From positions 1,612,001-1,676,000 of the forward strand of contig NC_018704.1 of the NCBI RefSeq assembly GCF_000307165.1: a DNA stretch of 64,000 nt, in the 5' to 3' direction. How positions within the stretch are numbered: position 1 is the first letter of the stretch; each line of letters starts with the position of its first letter. The stretch is from Amphibacillus xylanus NBRC 15112. GTDB taxonomy: Bacteria; Bacillota; Bacilli; Bacillales; Amphibacillaceae. Shown one piece after another: positions 37,089 through 46,478 of the stretch. A model generated the notes under the pieces. That model had not been told where the DNA came from and searched no databases. It saw nothing but the letters and a program-made list of their open reading frames with translations. The translations under genes and the position numbers were made by a program.

Positions 37089-37107
37089 TTTGTTTGACTC
37101 TCTCTTT
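37072..37107. terminator. Bidirectional terminator, ylbJ/coaD
   Basis: 14-bp stem AAAGAGAGAGTCAA (37072-37085) / TTGACTCTCTCTTT (37094-37107). It overlaps the ylbJ stop codon and serves both convergent genes. Confidence 0.85.
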
Positions 37108-37112
37108 AGTAC

Positions 37113-38163
<1,051 letters not shown>

Positions 38164-38283
38164 ATCATCACCTCATTAGCATCGTTCAATTATTGACTTT
38201 GGTACTTTCCAATCTTAACATGAAAAGAGTCGAAAAACCAAGATCGACAATTATTCAATAAAAAATAAAAATTATAATAATTT

Positions 38284-38315
38284 TGAATAAAATTGTGTGA
38301 TTTAGGGTAATCTTA
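38284..38315 (+). promoter_or_regulatory. Sigma-F/sigma-G-type promoter of csfG
   Basis: TGAATA (38284-38289) and GGTAATCTTA (38306-38315) are 16 bases apart, close to the sigma-F/G consensus. This fits the forespore expression reported for CsfG in B. subtilis. Confidence 0.6.
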
Positions 38316-38321
38316 GCTAAT

Positions 38322-38475
38322 GAAGTGCCGTTATAGATTTAACCACTTCAGGAAGACGGAATCAGCCTACGTTTCCCCATAGGCGCTTTTTCCGGTTTCT
38401 CCTCTCCCTTTGCCTTTTTAGTTCCTATCAAGAACTAAAAAGGGCCTGCAGACTAATGTTCTGCAGGCTTTTTTT
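38322..38475 (+). ncRNA. csfG: CsfG, sporulation-specific small RNA
   Basis: The rsmD-ylbG gap holds no ORF but a plus-strand (antisense to both neighbours) transcript unit: forespore-type promoter, a GC-rich stretch (CAGGAAGACGGAATCAGCC ... CTTTTTCCGGTTTCTCC), a hairpin CTTTTTAGTTC / GAACTAAAAAG and an intrinsic terminator ending near 38475. The conserved sporulation RNA CsfG of B. subtilis is in exactly this ylbG-ylbH interval. The identity rests on position, promoter type and terminator; the 5' end is estimated. Confidence 0.8.
38444..38475 (+). terminator. Intrinsic terminator of csfG
   Basis: Stem GCCTGCAGA (38444-38452) / TCTGCAGGC (38460-38468), then seven T. Confidence 0.9.
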
Positions 38476-38494
38476 ATCGCAATATTTATTTGAA

Positions 38495-38773
38495 TTAAAT
38501 TCCCATTTTATAGTCGTACTCTTTTGCTTCATCAATTTTTGTTTTATCAAATTCTTGCTTAATGAAAGGTTTGTATGAACGATCAACTTTCGTAACGAAA
38601 GGTAATCTCTCTAACTTTTGAACCCGATCTTCTAATTGATCTTGATCTACATAAATAACTGCGTATCTTAATTTACGAGATACAGATATAAGGTGACCAT
38701 GTCGTTTTAATTGTTTCACGTTTTTCATCTGCTTAAACCAGACGATTAAACCTTGACGTTTTGTTCTTATCAT
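38495..38773 (-). CDS. ylbG: YlbG, DUF2129 family protein
   Basis: 92 residues, DUF2129 (TKRQGLIVWFKQMKNVKQLKRHG...YAVIYVDQDQLEDRVQKLERLPFVTKVDRS). It resembles a small RNA- or nucleotide-binding ferredoxin-like fold; function unknown. Position between csfG and ylbF is conserved. Confidence 0.9.
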   Translation of the reverse strand: MIRTKRQGLIVWFKQMKNVKQLKRHGHLISVSRKLRYAVIYVDQDQLEDRVQKLERLPFVTKVDRSYKPFIKQEFDKTKIDEAKEYDYKMGI

Positions 38774-38812
38774 ATTAACCCTCTCTTTTTCTACTGATGA
38801 ACATTCTAATAT

Positions 38813-39247
38813 TTATGAAGCATTACATCCACAGCTACCACCGTGACCACAACCTACATCTGTAAATAATGCGCCATCACGTGGGACCATAATTTGCTTA
38901 CTCACACTATGAGCTATTTTTTCACTAATATCGTCTAAGAGCATTTGTAGTTCTCGTTCTGCAATCTTAAATTTAGCAACAGCATCAAGCATATCAACGT
39001 CTCGCTTTAGTAATCTCGTTTCCTTTGTAATCTGACGATAATCTGGGTGGTATCGACCAAATCTTTGAACTTCTTCATATTGCTGTTTTTTCTCTTCAAA
39101 GGCTTTGATTAGCTTTTGTGCCGCTTCATCCTCTTTAAGCTGTTTTTTCTTCTCTATATAATTTATCATTTGTTCTGATTGGTTAATCATATCTGATAAT
39201 TCATCTGTTAAATCTAGTAACTCAATTATTTCTACAGTTGCCAACAT
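38813..39247 (-). CDS. ylbF: YlbF, Y-complex subunit (RNase Y specificity, sporulation/competence)
   Basis: 144 residues: helical YlbF/YmcA domain and a cysteine-containing C-terminus (VGCGHGGSCGCNAS). With YmcA and YaaT it forms the Fe-S Y-complex that steers RNase Y cleavage and promotes biofilm, competence and sporulation. The Cys-rich tail fits a role as cluster ligand. The ATG at 39247 follows GGAGGTGCTGATC. Confidence 0.9.
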   Translation of the reverse strand: MLATVEIIELLDLTDELSDMINQSEQMINYIEKKKQLKEDEAAQKLIKAFEEKKQQYEEVQRFGRYHPDYRQITKETRLLKRDVDMLDAVAKFKIAERELQMLLDDISEKIAHSVSKQIMVPRDGALFTDVGCGHGGSCGCNAS

Positions 39248-39305
39248 GATCAGCACCTCCATGAACACAATTATATCAGTTATTTAAGATATTAAAAGTC
39301 CGAGA

Positions 39306-39746
39306 TCAAAAAAAGCGCCGGTTCATCCCTCCAGGTGGAAACTGTGGAGGCTGTGGAATATGTGGTGTTTGTACTTGATTTTGAGCAGCACTTGCTTTAA
39401 TTTCAGAAAAATGAGTAATGAGCTTTTTGAGTTCAGTAATTGCAGAGTCTGCTTGTTTTAGGTGTTGATCGATATTATCAAGTTCTATCTTATCTAGTAA
39501 GTTTTTTAGTTGATCTGACCACTTTTTCTTTTTATCTTGGCTAGCTTTACTCTCGGATTCTTTTGCTTCATCACGAAATTGATCCCAAAACGAATCGGCT
39601 TCTCCATATTTTTGATAATGTTTAAAGTAGTATTTAAGATCATGCTCGCCAGATCGTACAGATCGAATCAATTTCGGGTGTTTTTCAGCGAATTCTTTAA
39701 ATGCTTTAACATCTGGGTGTAGTTCTAATTTAGACAATTTTGTCAC
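39306..39746 (-). CDS. ylbD: YlbD-like coat protein family
   Basis: 146 residues: conserved N-terminus (LHPDVKAFKEFAEKHPKLI ... YYFKHYQKYGEADSFWDQF) of the YlbD family, annotated as spore coat protein, a coiled region, and a Pro/Gln/Phe-rich tail. It is likely made in the mother cell; no direct evidence here. ylbE, next to it in B. subtilis, is absent. Confidence 0.82.
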   Translation of the reverse strand: MTKLSKLELHPDVKAFKEFAEKHPKLIRSVRSGEHDLKYYFKHYQKYGEADSFWDQFRDEAKESESKASQDKKKKWSDQLKNLLDKIELDNIDQHLKQADSAITELKKLITHFSEIKASAAQNQVQTPHIPQPPQFPPGGMNRRFF

Positions 39747-39810
39747 CTCCTAAACAGTCTTTTTATATAATCTATGCCTATGTAACTCAGCATGTCACCT
39801 AAAATAAATG

Positions 39811-39852
39811 GATACAAATAAAGTCGGCCAATCGGCCAACTTTACTTGTATC
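39811..39852 (-). terminator. Long hairpin between ylbD and the CBS gene
   Basis: Near-perfect 19-bp stem-loop centred on GGCCAATCGGCC (39826-39837), arms GATACAAATAAAGT / ACTTTACTTGTATC. It lies 3 bases past the CBS gene stop. There is no long T run beyond the stem, so it may be a weak terminator or stabiliser. Confidence 0.55.
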
Positions 39853-39855
39853 TCT

Positions 39856-40284
39856 TTAATGAAAATGATCATGTTCTGATATATCTTGTAATGCCTCTGC
39901 TGCTATATGGTCGGAATATTCCTCTGTTACAAGATCTCCTAATGAAACCATGCCGATTAAACGATTATTACTCACAACAGGAACACGGCGAATTTGATTC
40001 TCACTCATTAATTCACCAACTTCACTTAACGATGTGTCTTCATGACAAGTAATCAAATCTTCTGTCATGCATTGTTCTACTTGGTCTTCTGGCGTCATGC
40101 CTTGCGCATAACCACGAATGACTAAATCACGATCAGTAACAATGCCTATTAAATCATGATCACCCTCACATACAGGTAAAGCTCCGACATCTTCTTTCGC
40201 CATCAATAGCGCTACATCTCGAATCGTATCATTAGGTGTGCAAACTACTAAATCAGAAGACATAATATCTTTTACGTTTACCAC
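39856..40284 (-). CDS. ylbB: YlbB-like CBS-domain protein
   Basis: 142 residues comprising a tandem CBS pair (KDIMSSDLVVCTPNDTIRDVALLMAKEDVGALPV; MTEDLITCHEDTSLSEVGELMSENQIRRVPVV). CBS pairs bind adenine nucleotides; this stand-alone form has no attached enzyme. Order ylbB-ylbD matches B. subtilis except that ylbC is missing. Ligand unknown. Confidence 0.85.
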   Translation of the reverse strand: MVNVKDIMSSDLVVCTPNDTIRDVALLMAKEDVGALPVCEGDHDLIGIVTDRDLVIRGYAQGMTPEDQVEQCMTEDLITCHEDTSLSEVGELMSENQIRRVPVVSNNRLIGMVSLGDLVTEEYSDHIAAEALQDISEHDHFH

Positions 40285-40501
40285 TGTTTAAATAACCTCC
40301 ACTATTTTATTTTTAGACATTTTTGTCTACACTGGTTAGTATGATCTAGTCAACAATTCTTTATGTTATGTTCATAATAATTTATGATAAAGTTCTGTTC
40401 TTAAAGTTGAAAACATGGTATAGTTCTGTAAAGTAAGTAAGCGTTTCATAGTATTACACACTAATAAAAACAGATTATTTTGAAACAATTAGAAAGCGGG
40501 G

Positions 40502-41566
40502 ATGCAAGTGGCTAATTTTTTTAATAAAAAAATATGGACATTAATTATCTTAACGATAGTTGGTTTGTTCTTATTTTTCTTTATCTTACCTATATCCGTT
40601 CCTTTAGTAGTAGCATTTGTTACTGCATTATCTTTGAACCCACTGGTACGTTTAAGTCAAAAGTTTTTAAGAATTGGACGGAAATTAAGTGTAACAATAG
40701 TTTTTACAATTTTTATGCTATTAATTATCTTAGTTGGTTATTATTCGATTACAAGCTTAGTGAGACAGCTCGTATCATTAGCTGAAAATACACCAACATA
40801 CATCATTCAGATTAATAACATTTTAGTCGATTGGGGTAATTCACTTGAACGGTTCATGGCTGATTTACCAAGTGAATTTGTTAATGAGGTTAATGCAGGG
40901 ATCCGCACTAGTGCAGATGCATTGACTGACTCGCTTCGAAATACGTTTCGTGTAGACCGAGTCGCTAGTTTTGTTGCAACGATTCCGACTTATATTGTTA
41001 GTTTTATCGTTTATTTAATTGGATTATTTTTATTCATGTTAGATTTACCGTTAATTATTGCTAACTTTTATAAAATGTTCAGTCAAGCAAGTGCTGAAAA
41101 GATTCAATATGTAAGTAATCGATTAAAGAGTGTATTATTCGGATTCCTTAAAGGACAGTTTTTGGTTAGTTTAATAATCTTTGCTGTCAGTTTGATTGGT
41201 TTATTTATTATTGTTCCTGAGTATGCTTTGATTATGTCATTAGTGATCTGGATTATTGATTTAATACCAATTATTGGTTCAATCGTTATTTTAGCTCCAT
41301 GGTCAATTTATATGTTTTTAACTGGATCGACTCTTGTTGGGATTCAATTAGCTGTATTGGCATTAATTTTACTTGCTATCCGTCGAACAGTTGAGCCTAA
41401 GGTAATGGGCGTTCAAATGGGATTATCACCGTTAACGACATTAATATCGATGTATATTGGTTTGAAATTATTTGGCTTATTTGGCTTTATAATTGGACCA
41501 GTTGTATCTATTGTCTTTACATCTGCAAAAGAGCTCGGCATTATTAAATTTAACTTTAAAATTTAA
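40502..41566 (+). CDS. AI-2E family transporter, YtvI-like
   Basis: 354 residues with about eight membrane helices and the AI-2E (UPF0118) pattern: PISVPLVVAFVTALSLNPLVRLSQK at the start, a central soluble segment (FMADLPSEFVNEVNAG), and C-terminal GFLKGQFLVSLIIFAVSLIGL ... IIDLIPIIGSIVILAP. It is closest in arrangement to YtvI of sporulation-associated relatives. Substrate unknown; family members include Na+/H+ antiporters. It starts GTG or ATG near 40502; the RBS is AAAGCGGGG. Confidence 0.8.
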   Translation: MQVANFFNKKIWTLIILTIVGLFLFFFILPISVPLVVAFVTALSLNPLVRLSQKFLRIGRKLSVTIVFTIFMLLIILVGYYSITSLVRQLVSLAENTPTYIIQINNILVDWGNSLERFMADLPSEFVNEVNAGIRTSADALTDSLRNTFRVDRVASFVATIPTYIVSFIVYLIGLFLFMLDLPLIIANFYKMFSQASAEKIQYVSNRLKSVLFGFLKGQFLVSLIIFAVSLIGLFIIVPEYALIMSLVIWIIDLIPIIGSIVILAPWSIYMFLTGSTLVGIQLAVLALILLAIRRTVEPKVMGVQMGLSPLTTLISMYIGLKLFGLFGFIIGPVVSIVFTSAKELGIIKFNFKI

Positions 41567-41597
41567 TCCAGAAAGCAAAATAAATTATGGCATTAAA

Positions 41598-41627
41598 AAA
41601 GGATTAGCAATTGTCTGCTAATCCTTT
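41598..41627 (+). terminator. Terminator after the AI-2E family gene
   Basis: 12-bp stem AAAGGATTAGCA (41598-41609) / TGCTAATCCTTT (41616-41627) with short T-rich tail. Confidence 0.85.
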
Positions 41628-41686
41628 GATTTATGGTCTAGTTATCTTATTAAATAAAATTATCAATCTAAATCGTTATGATTTTA

Positions 41687-41986
41687 TTAATATAAGATAT
41701 TGTTATTATTTTTATTATGGCTTTCATGAATTTTGTTAAGCTGTTTTTCTAAATTATCCAGTAACGCCTTGCCCTCATGCTCTTTAATAAGATCCATTCG
41801 GATGGCAAAGTCGATTTCTCTAGACAATCCAAACATGTGAGTATCTAAAACCTCTTCGTATAAAGGGCATTGAGGCATTGTTAAATTATCCATTTGAACC
41901 TGAATAAGCTTTAATATTTTATCTGCATCAGCCTTAAGAAGGGCATAAGCTTTATTTGCATTATTAACAACTGCTTTTTGCATCAA
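41687..41986 (-). CDS. ylaN: YlaN, UPF0358 protein linked to iron homeostasis
   Basis: 99 residues; the block [18 protein letters not shown] and [17 protein letters not shown] is nearly identical to B. subtilis YlaN. The protein is essential under iron limitation and is reported to bind Fur. The Asn-rich C-terminus ([10 protein letters not shown]) is longer than usual. ylaO (ftsW) and pycA, its B. subtilis neighbours, are not next to it here. Confidence 0.92.
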   Translation of the reverse strand: MMQKAVVNNANKAYALLKADADKILKLIQVQMDNLTMPQCPLYEEVLDTHMFGLSREIDFAIRMDLIKEHEGKALLDNLEKQLNKIHESHNKNNNNILY

Positions 41987-42162
41987 TGAAATCCCTCCCC
42001 ATAATGTCTACTCTTACCATATTAAAGCTTTATCAGTGAAAAAGCAAGTTATATAGCCATTATTAAACTACCTTCACCAACGCGTAACAACGGTTTAGTA
42101 ATTTTTCCTCAAACCAACTATAGACATCTAAATTAAGAAAAATGTCGAAGGGCGAACGCGTC

Positions 42163-42405
42163 TTATTGAAGGCGATTGTAGTAATCAATACCGTATTGAG
42201 AACCTTCACTAACCATCTTTGAATTTTCTAGGTTATCAGAATAAGGATGGCCTGCCTCTTGAATCGGAAAATACGTGTTATTCCTTAACTGCATGGATCG
42301 TTTTAAATTATTTAACCGACCCAATACATCACGGCGCATACCAATAATCAATAGTACACTGCATATAGCTGAAATCATTGCAATTAAAATGGCGTTTCTT
42401 TTCAA
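42163..42405 (-). CDS. Small single-pass membrane protein, unrecognised
   Basis: 80 residues: one N-terminal membrane helix (NAILIAMISAICSVLLIIGM) followed by a basic stretch (RRDVLGRLNNLKRSMQLRN) and a soluble polar tail (EAGHPYSDNLENSKMVSEG). I do not recognise a family with certainty; position between ylaN and ylaI suggests one of the small yla-region membrane proteins. RBS AAAGGGG. Confidence 0.6.
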   Translation of the reverse strand: MKRNAILIAMISAICSVLLIIGMRRDVLGRLNNLKRSMQLRNNTYFPIQEAGHPYSDNLENSKMVSEGSQYGIDYYNRLQ

Positions 42406-42551
42406 TCTGAATCACCCCTTTTATTTATACTAAAAATATCCCCTAATTTCAGATAATATAAACAAAATAATACAATTATTAATTTTTGTTGTTTTATGTT
42501 AAACTATAGTAGATAAATAAGTTTTAATTTGGCCATTGGGGTGAGATCCAC

Positions 42552-42758
42552 ATGGATGTAAAATGTCCACTTTGTGATAAAGTAAATTATATTGACAATA
42601 ATTCAATTTTAGCCAAGCATATGCTTAACCGACGTAAACATCTCTATTTATGTCCGACTTGTGATGAGCGTATCGCGATTAAAACAAGAGCAAGACATGC
42701 TACTGGTAAGTTTCGTTTATATCAAGAAAAAAAAGAAGTCGATCCATACATTCAGTAA
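42552..42758 (+). CDS. ylaI: YlaI, DUF2197 zinc-ribbon protein
   Basis: 68 residues with two CxxC knuckles (VKCPLCDKVNYID and LYLCPTCDERIAIKTRARH), a probable zinc ribbon. It matches YlaI of Bacillaceae. Function unknown. Its 3' end forms part of a terminator. Confidence 0.88.
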   Translation: MDVKCPLCDKVNYIDNNSILAKHMLNRRKHLYLCPTCDERIAIKTRARHATGKFRLYQEKKEVDPYIQ

Positions 42759-42775
42759 TGGATCGGCTTTTCTAT
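42736..42775. terminator. Bidirectional terminator, ylaI/suhB-like
   Basis: Stem AAGTCGATCCAT / ATGGATCGGCTT spans the ylaI stop codon with T runs on either side; shared by the convergent genes. Confidence 0.8.
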
Positions 42776-43584
42776 TTTAACTCAATATAATCTTCAATTA
42801 TCTGATTAACGATATTAGGATGTCCAGCAACTGTCGGCTCTTGCTTTAGATAAGTTAACGGTTCACCAGTAGCTTGAACGATTTGTCCGCCAACCTCTTC
42901 GTAAAGAATAACGCCTGCCGCATAATCCCAAGGTTGCAGATGAAATGAAATATAGGCATCAACAATTCCTTCAGATAAATAAGCAAATTCTAATGCAGCA
43001 GATCCGTAAGACCTTGCTCCTCTTACTGTTCTTACTAACTCACCTAGCTTCAGATGATTAACCTGATCATTAGGTGTACACCATAAATGATTCAGCATTA
43101 ATATTGATTCAGATAAATTTTTCTTATCTGTCAGTGGAGCTAGTTTTTGACCGTTTTTATATGCTCCTTCGCCTTTCTTTACTTCATAGATGATATCTGC
43201 CATTACATCATAAATAAAGCCTATTTCTCCAATTCCTTGGTGAAATATCGCTAAAGAAATTGCGAATGTTCGCTTTTGATGGACGAAATTCATCGTACCG
43301 TCAATCGGATCAATTATCCAGACCGTACCCTTTAAATCATCAACCTGATCGCCAAAACCTTCCTCTGATAAAATCAAGTGATCCGGATACGTGGTTCTTA
43401 TTTTTTCTGCAAAATATGCTTCAACTTTACGATCCATCTCTGTAACGAGGTCATTTGCATTCTTCTTTGTATCAACCTCTCTTGGATCGTCAATCGTTGA
43501 ACGTATGATTTCCCCTGCCGCTAATACCCATTCGCGTGCAGATTGATAAACAGAATCTTTTTCAAAATATACCAAAGTAATCAT
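42772..43584 (-). CDS. Inositol-1-monophosphatase family phosphatase (YktC/SuhB-like)
   Basis: 270 residues with all metal-binding motifs of the family: ILSEEGFGD, VWIIDPIDGTMNFVH (DPxDGT) and the C-terminal QPWDYAAGVILYEEVGG. It dephosphorylates inositol phosphate or related sugar phosphates; B. subtilis YktC (SuhB) is active on inositol-1-phosphate. The start may be internal at MITLVYFEKDSV; no clear alternative is seen. Confidence 0.9.
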   Translation of the reverse strand: MITLVYFEKDSVYQSAREWVLAAGEIIRSTIDDPREVDTKKNANDLVTEMDRKVEAYFAEKIRTTYPDHLILSEEGFGDQVDDLKGTVWIIDPIDGTMNFVHQKRTFAISLAIFHQGIGEIGFIYDVMADIIYEVKKGEGAYKNGQKLAPLTDKKNLSESILMLNHLWCTPNDQVNHLKLGELVRTVRGARSYGSAALEFAYLSEGIVDAYISFHLQPWDYAAGVILYEEVGGQIVQATGEPLTYLKQEPTVAGHPNIVNQIIEDYIELK

Positions 43585-43727
43585 CCTTTCGCTAATATTA
43601 GTCTAGCAAATATTAGCGAAATATGCACCCTACGTTATCTTTTCCATTAGTCACTTTAAAATAAGTGCCACCTAGAATAGAATCTACAGGAAAATAGCTC
43701 GAAGTTATTTTAAATGATTATAATGAA

Positions 43728-43757
43728 AAAAGAATCCAGTATTAACTGAATTCTTTT
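43728..43757 (-). terminator. Terminator after yktA
   Basis: Stem AAAAGAATCCAGT (43728-43740) / ACTGAATTCTTTT (43745-43757), followed on the minus strand by TTTTTTCATT. Confidence 0.85.
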
Positions 43758-43796
43758 CCGTTTTCGTATATCGTTTTGTCACAACGTTATTCAAAA

Positions 43797-44066
43797 CTAT
43801 TTTATACTTATTTTGTTTTTTTCTTCATTTCTTGCCTTTTGAATTGTACGGTAAAGTGAATAGCCTGAGGCTTTTTCAAATGCGTTACCAATTGTTTTTT
43901 CCTCACTTTTACTTGGTACAATTTCTTTGAATTTCCGATATCGATCTAATAATGCTTGCCTTGAAACAGAGCCGTTATACGCTTGCTCTATTAATGCTAA
44001 AAATTCTACTACAGCAATCGTCTCTTCAGTAGTCCAATTAGGATCGATTGGATAATGATAATTCAC
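43797..44066 (-). CDS. yktA: YktA, UPF0223 family protein
   Basis: 89 residues, helical UPF0223 protein (YPIDPNWTTEETIAVVEFLA...IVPSKSEEKTIGNAFEKASGYSLYRTIQ). Function unknown. It follows the deacetylase gene by 21 bases, so they are co-transcribed. Confidence 0.9.
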   Translation of the reverse strand: MNYHYPIDPNWTTEETIAVVEFLALIEQAYNGSVSRQALLDRYRKFKEIVPSKSEEKTIGNAFEKASGYSLYRTIQKARNEEKNKISIK

Positions 44067-44087
44067 AATACCACGCTACCCTTCACT

Positions 44088-44963
44088 CTATTTTGAAGGT
44101 CGTTGAATTTGGTTAGGATCGACAAAGTCATAACCCTTGTCTCTTAAACCAGTTACGATATCAGCTAATGCACCGCTTGTCCATTCACGATCGTGCATTA
44201 AAAGGTTAGCACCGTCACGCAAATACTCAGTATTAACCATAATATCTGCTAATGCATCTGCTTCCATGTATGCAGATTCCCAATCATAACCATAGGTCCA
44301 GTTCATTAATACCATACCTTCTTGTTCAACAACCTGTTTCGTATTGTCAGTATTCACACCAAATGGTGCTCTGAAAAATTTCGGACGTTCACCAATGATT
44401 TCTTCAATAAGATCATTCAGTTCAATAATTTCTTGTTTTTGCTCTTCTTCTGAGATTTGACCAAGATTAGGATGTGTATATGTATGGTTACCAATACTAA
44501 AGCCCATTTGATAAATTTCTTTTAGAATTTCATGCTTTTCCTCTGTTTGAATAAAGTGACCATTGACAAAGAAGATTGCTGGAACTTCTAATTCCTTCAA
44601 AGTTTTAGCCATTTCTAATGCATACTTGTCAGGCGCATCATCAATAGTAAGCAAGACAACATTACTATCTGCTTCATCAGTTATTGGCTCCACAGCCCAA
44701 TTTGCTTGATTAATTTGATACATCACTTCAACTTCAGAATCATCATCATCAAGATTTTCTAATGAATCATCTTGAGTAACATCATCAACTTCTGATTCAT
44801 CCAAGTCATCAGTTGAATCTTCGTTGTCTGATTCATCTGTTTCTACTTCAACTTCAGGTTCATCAATTACTTCATCATCCTTTATCGTTTGTTTTTCATT
44901 ACATCCGACTAAAAATAGGATGAATAAAAGACTAACGATGAACATCATTTTGCCATATTTCAT
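44088..44963 (-). CDS. Secreted lipoprotein polysaccharide deacetylase
   Basis: About 291 residues. The N-terminus is a lipoprotein signal (MMFIVSLLFILFLVGC, lipobox LVGC). A long acidic Asp/Glu/Ser linker (about residues 28-80) follows, then the NodB domain with TIDDAP (catalytic Asp pair, DDxP), the zinc histidines in GNHTYTHPNL, and RAPFGVNTDN. It deacetylates cell-wall or capsule polysaccharide. The start at 44963 (MKYGKMMFIV) follows AGGGAGTGCAGCTA; 44972 is an alternative. Confidence 0.9.
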   Translation of the reverse strand: MKYGKMMFIVSLLFILFLVGCNEKQTIKDDEVIDEPEVEVETDESDNEDSTDDLDESEVDDVTQDDSLENLDDDDSEVEVMYQINQANWAVEPITDEADSNVVLLTIDDAPDKYALEMAKTLKELEVPAIFFVNGHFIQTEEKHEILKEIYQMGFSIGNHTYTHPNLGQISEEEQKQEIIELNDLIEEIIGERPKFFRAPFGVNTDNTKQVVEQEGMVLMNWTYGYDWESAYMEADALADIMVNTEYLRDGANLLMHDREWTSGALADIVTGLRDKGYDFVDPNQIQRPSK

Positions 44964-45028
44964 TAGCTGCACTCCCTCTTCCTTTCGATTATATTCACTA
45001 TTATAAACGATTTACAGACAAAAAAACA

Positions 45029-45053
45029 CCAGTCGTTCGAAATGAACGACTGG
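45029..45053 (-). terminator. Terminator of the pdh operon
   Basis: Perfect 10-bp stem CCAGTCGTTC (45029-45038) / GAACGACTGG (45044-45053), then TGTTTTTTTG on the minus strand, 14 bases past the pdhD stop. Confidence 0.92.
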
Positions 45054-45066
45054 CATTGGGGATAAA

Positions 45067-46473
45067 TTACATAATATGAATTGGACGTCCAGTTGCAACT
45101 TCAGCTGCTTCCATTGTCACTTCACCTAAAGTTGGGTGAGCATGGATTGTTAATGCTAAGTCCTCAGCTGTCATACCTGTTTCAACTGCTAAGCCAATTT
45201 CTGAAATAATATCACTTGCGTTCGCACCTACCACTTGACCACCTAAGATCAGTCCATCTTCTTTACGTGTAACTAGACGGACAAATCCATCAGTATTACC
45301 TAATGATAATGCACGACCATTAGCTGCAAATGGGAATTTAGATGCTTTAACATCAAATCCTGCTTCTTTAGCTTCTGCTTCTGTATAACCAACTGAAGCA
45401 ATTTCAGGAGCAGCAAACATAACTGCTGGAATACCATTGTAATCAATTTCAGATTTTTCTCCAGCGATTGCTTCTGCAGCAATTTTCCCTTCATAAGATG
45501 CCTTATGAGCTAGTGGTGGACCAGCAACAATATCACCGATCGCATAGATGTTATCAATATTTGTACGGCATTGCTTATCAATCTTCACTAGACCACGTTC
45601 ATCTAATTCAATACCTACTTCTTCCAGACCAATTTCTCTCGTATTTGGATAACGGCCTACAGTTACAAGAACATAATCAGCTTCAATTGTCTCTTCCTTA
45701 CCTTTAGCTTCATATGTGACTTTAACTCCTGTATCTGTTTCTTCAGAGCTCTTAGCCATAGCATTAGTAATGATTTGAACATTTTTCTTCTTCAAGTTAC
45801 GTTTTAAAACTGCAGTCATATCTTTTTCAAAACCACTTAAGATTTCACTTGCACCTTCTAAAATCGTTACTTCTGTACCGAAGTCAGAATAGGCTGCACC
45901 TAGTTCAGTACCAATATATCCTCCACCGATAACAACCAATTTCTTAGGAATCTCTTTAAGTGCTAAAGCACCTGTTGAGTCTAAGATTCGATCAGAGAAT
46001 TTAAATGATGGTATTTCAATTGGTGTAGATCCTGTTGCGATTATACAGTTTTTGAATGTGTATGTTTGTGAAGATTTATCATCCATAATACGAACAGTAT
46101 TACGATCTACAAAATATGCTTCACCTTTAACAATATCAACTTTATTACCTTTTAATAAGCTTTCAACACCTGAAGTTAACTTGTTAACAATACCAGCTTT
46201 CCACTCTTGAACTTTCTCAAAGTCAACTGATACTTCTTTAGTGATAATACCCATTTCTTCAGAGTTCTTCGCTTGGCTATAACGTGTACCAGCTTCAATC
46301 AAAGCTTTTGACGGAATACAGCCAACGTTTAAGCACACACCACCAAGTGCTCCTTTATCTACTATTGTTACTTTTTGTCCTGTTTGAGCAGCGCGGATGG
46401 CAGCTACATAGCCACCAGGTCCCGCACCAACTACTAATGTATCTAATTCAATTGCAAAATCTCCTACGACCAT
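45067..46473 (-). CDS. pdhD: PdhD, dihydrolipoamide dehydrogenase (E3)
   Basis: 468 residues, flavoprotein disulfide reductase. FAD motif [17 protein letters not shown], redox-active pair [13 protein letters not shown] (CxxxxC), NAD motif [13 protein letters not shown], and the C-terminal catalytic dyad HAHPTLGEV. It reoxidises lipoyl groups of PdhC. Last gene of the operon, just after pdhC. Confidence 0.97.
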   Translation of the reverse strand: MVVGDFAIELDTLVVGAGPGGYVAAIRAAQTGQKVTIVDKGALGGVCLNVGCIPSKALIEAGTRYSQAKNSEEMGIITKEVSVDFEKVQEWKAGIVNKLTSGVESLLKGNKVDIVKGEAYFVDRNTVRIMDDKSSQTYTFKNCIIATGSTPIEIPSFKFSDRILDSTGALALKEIPKKLVVIGGGYIGTELGAAYSDFGTEVTILEGASEILSGFEKDMTAVLKRNLKKKNVQIITNAMAKSSEETDTGVKVTYEAKGKEETIEADYVLVTVGRYPNTREIGLEEVGIELDERGLVKIDKQCRTNIDNIYAIGDIVAGPPLAHKASYEGKIAAEAIAGEKSEIDYNGIPAVMFAAPEIASVGYTEAEAKEAGFDVKASKFPFAANGRALSLGNTDGFVRLVTRKEDGLILGGQVVGANASDIISEIGLAVETGMTAEDLALTIHAHPTLGEVTMEAAEVATGRPIHIM

Positions 46474-46478
46474 ATCGA

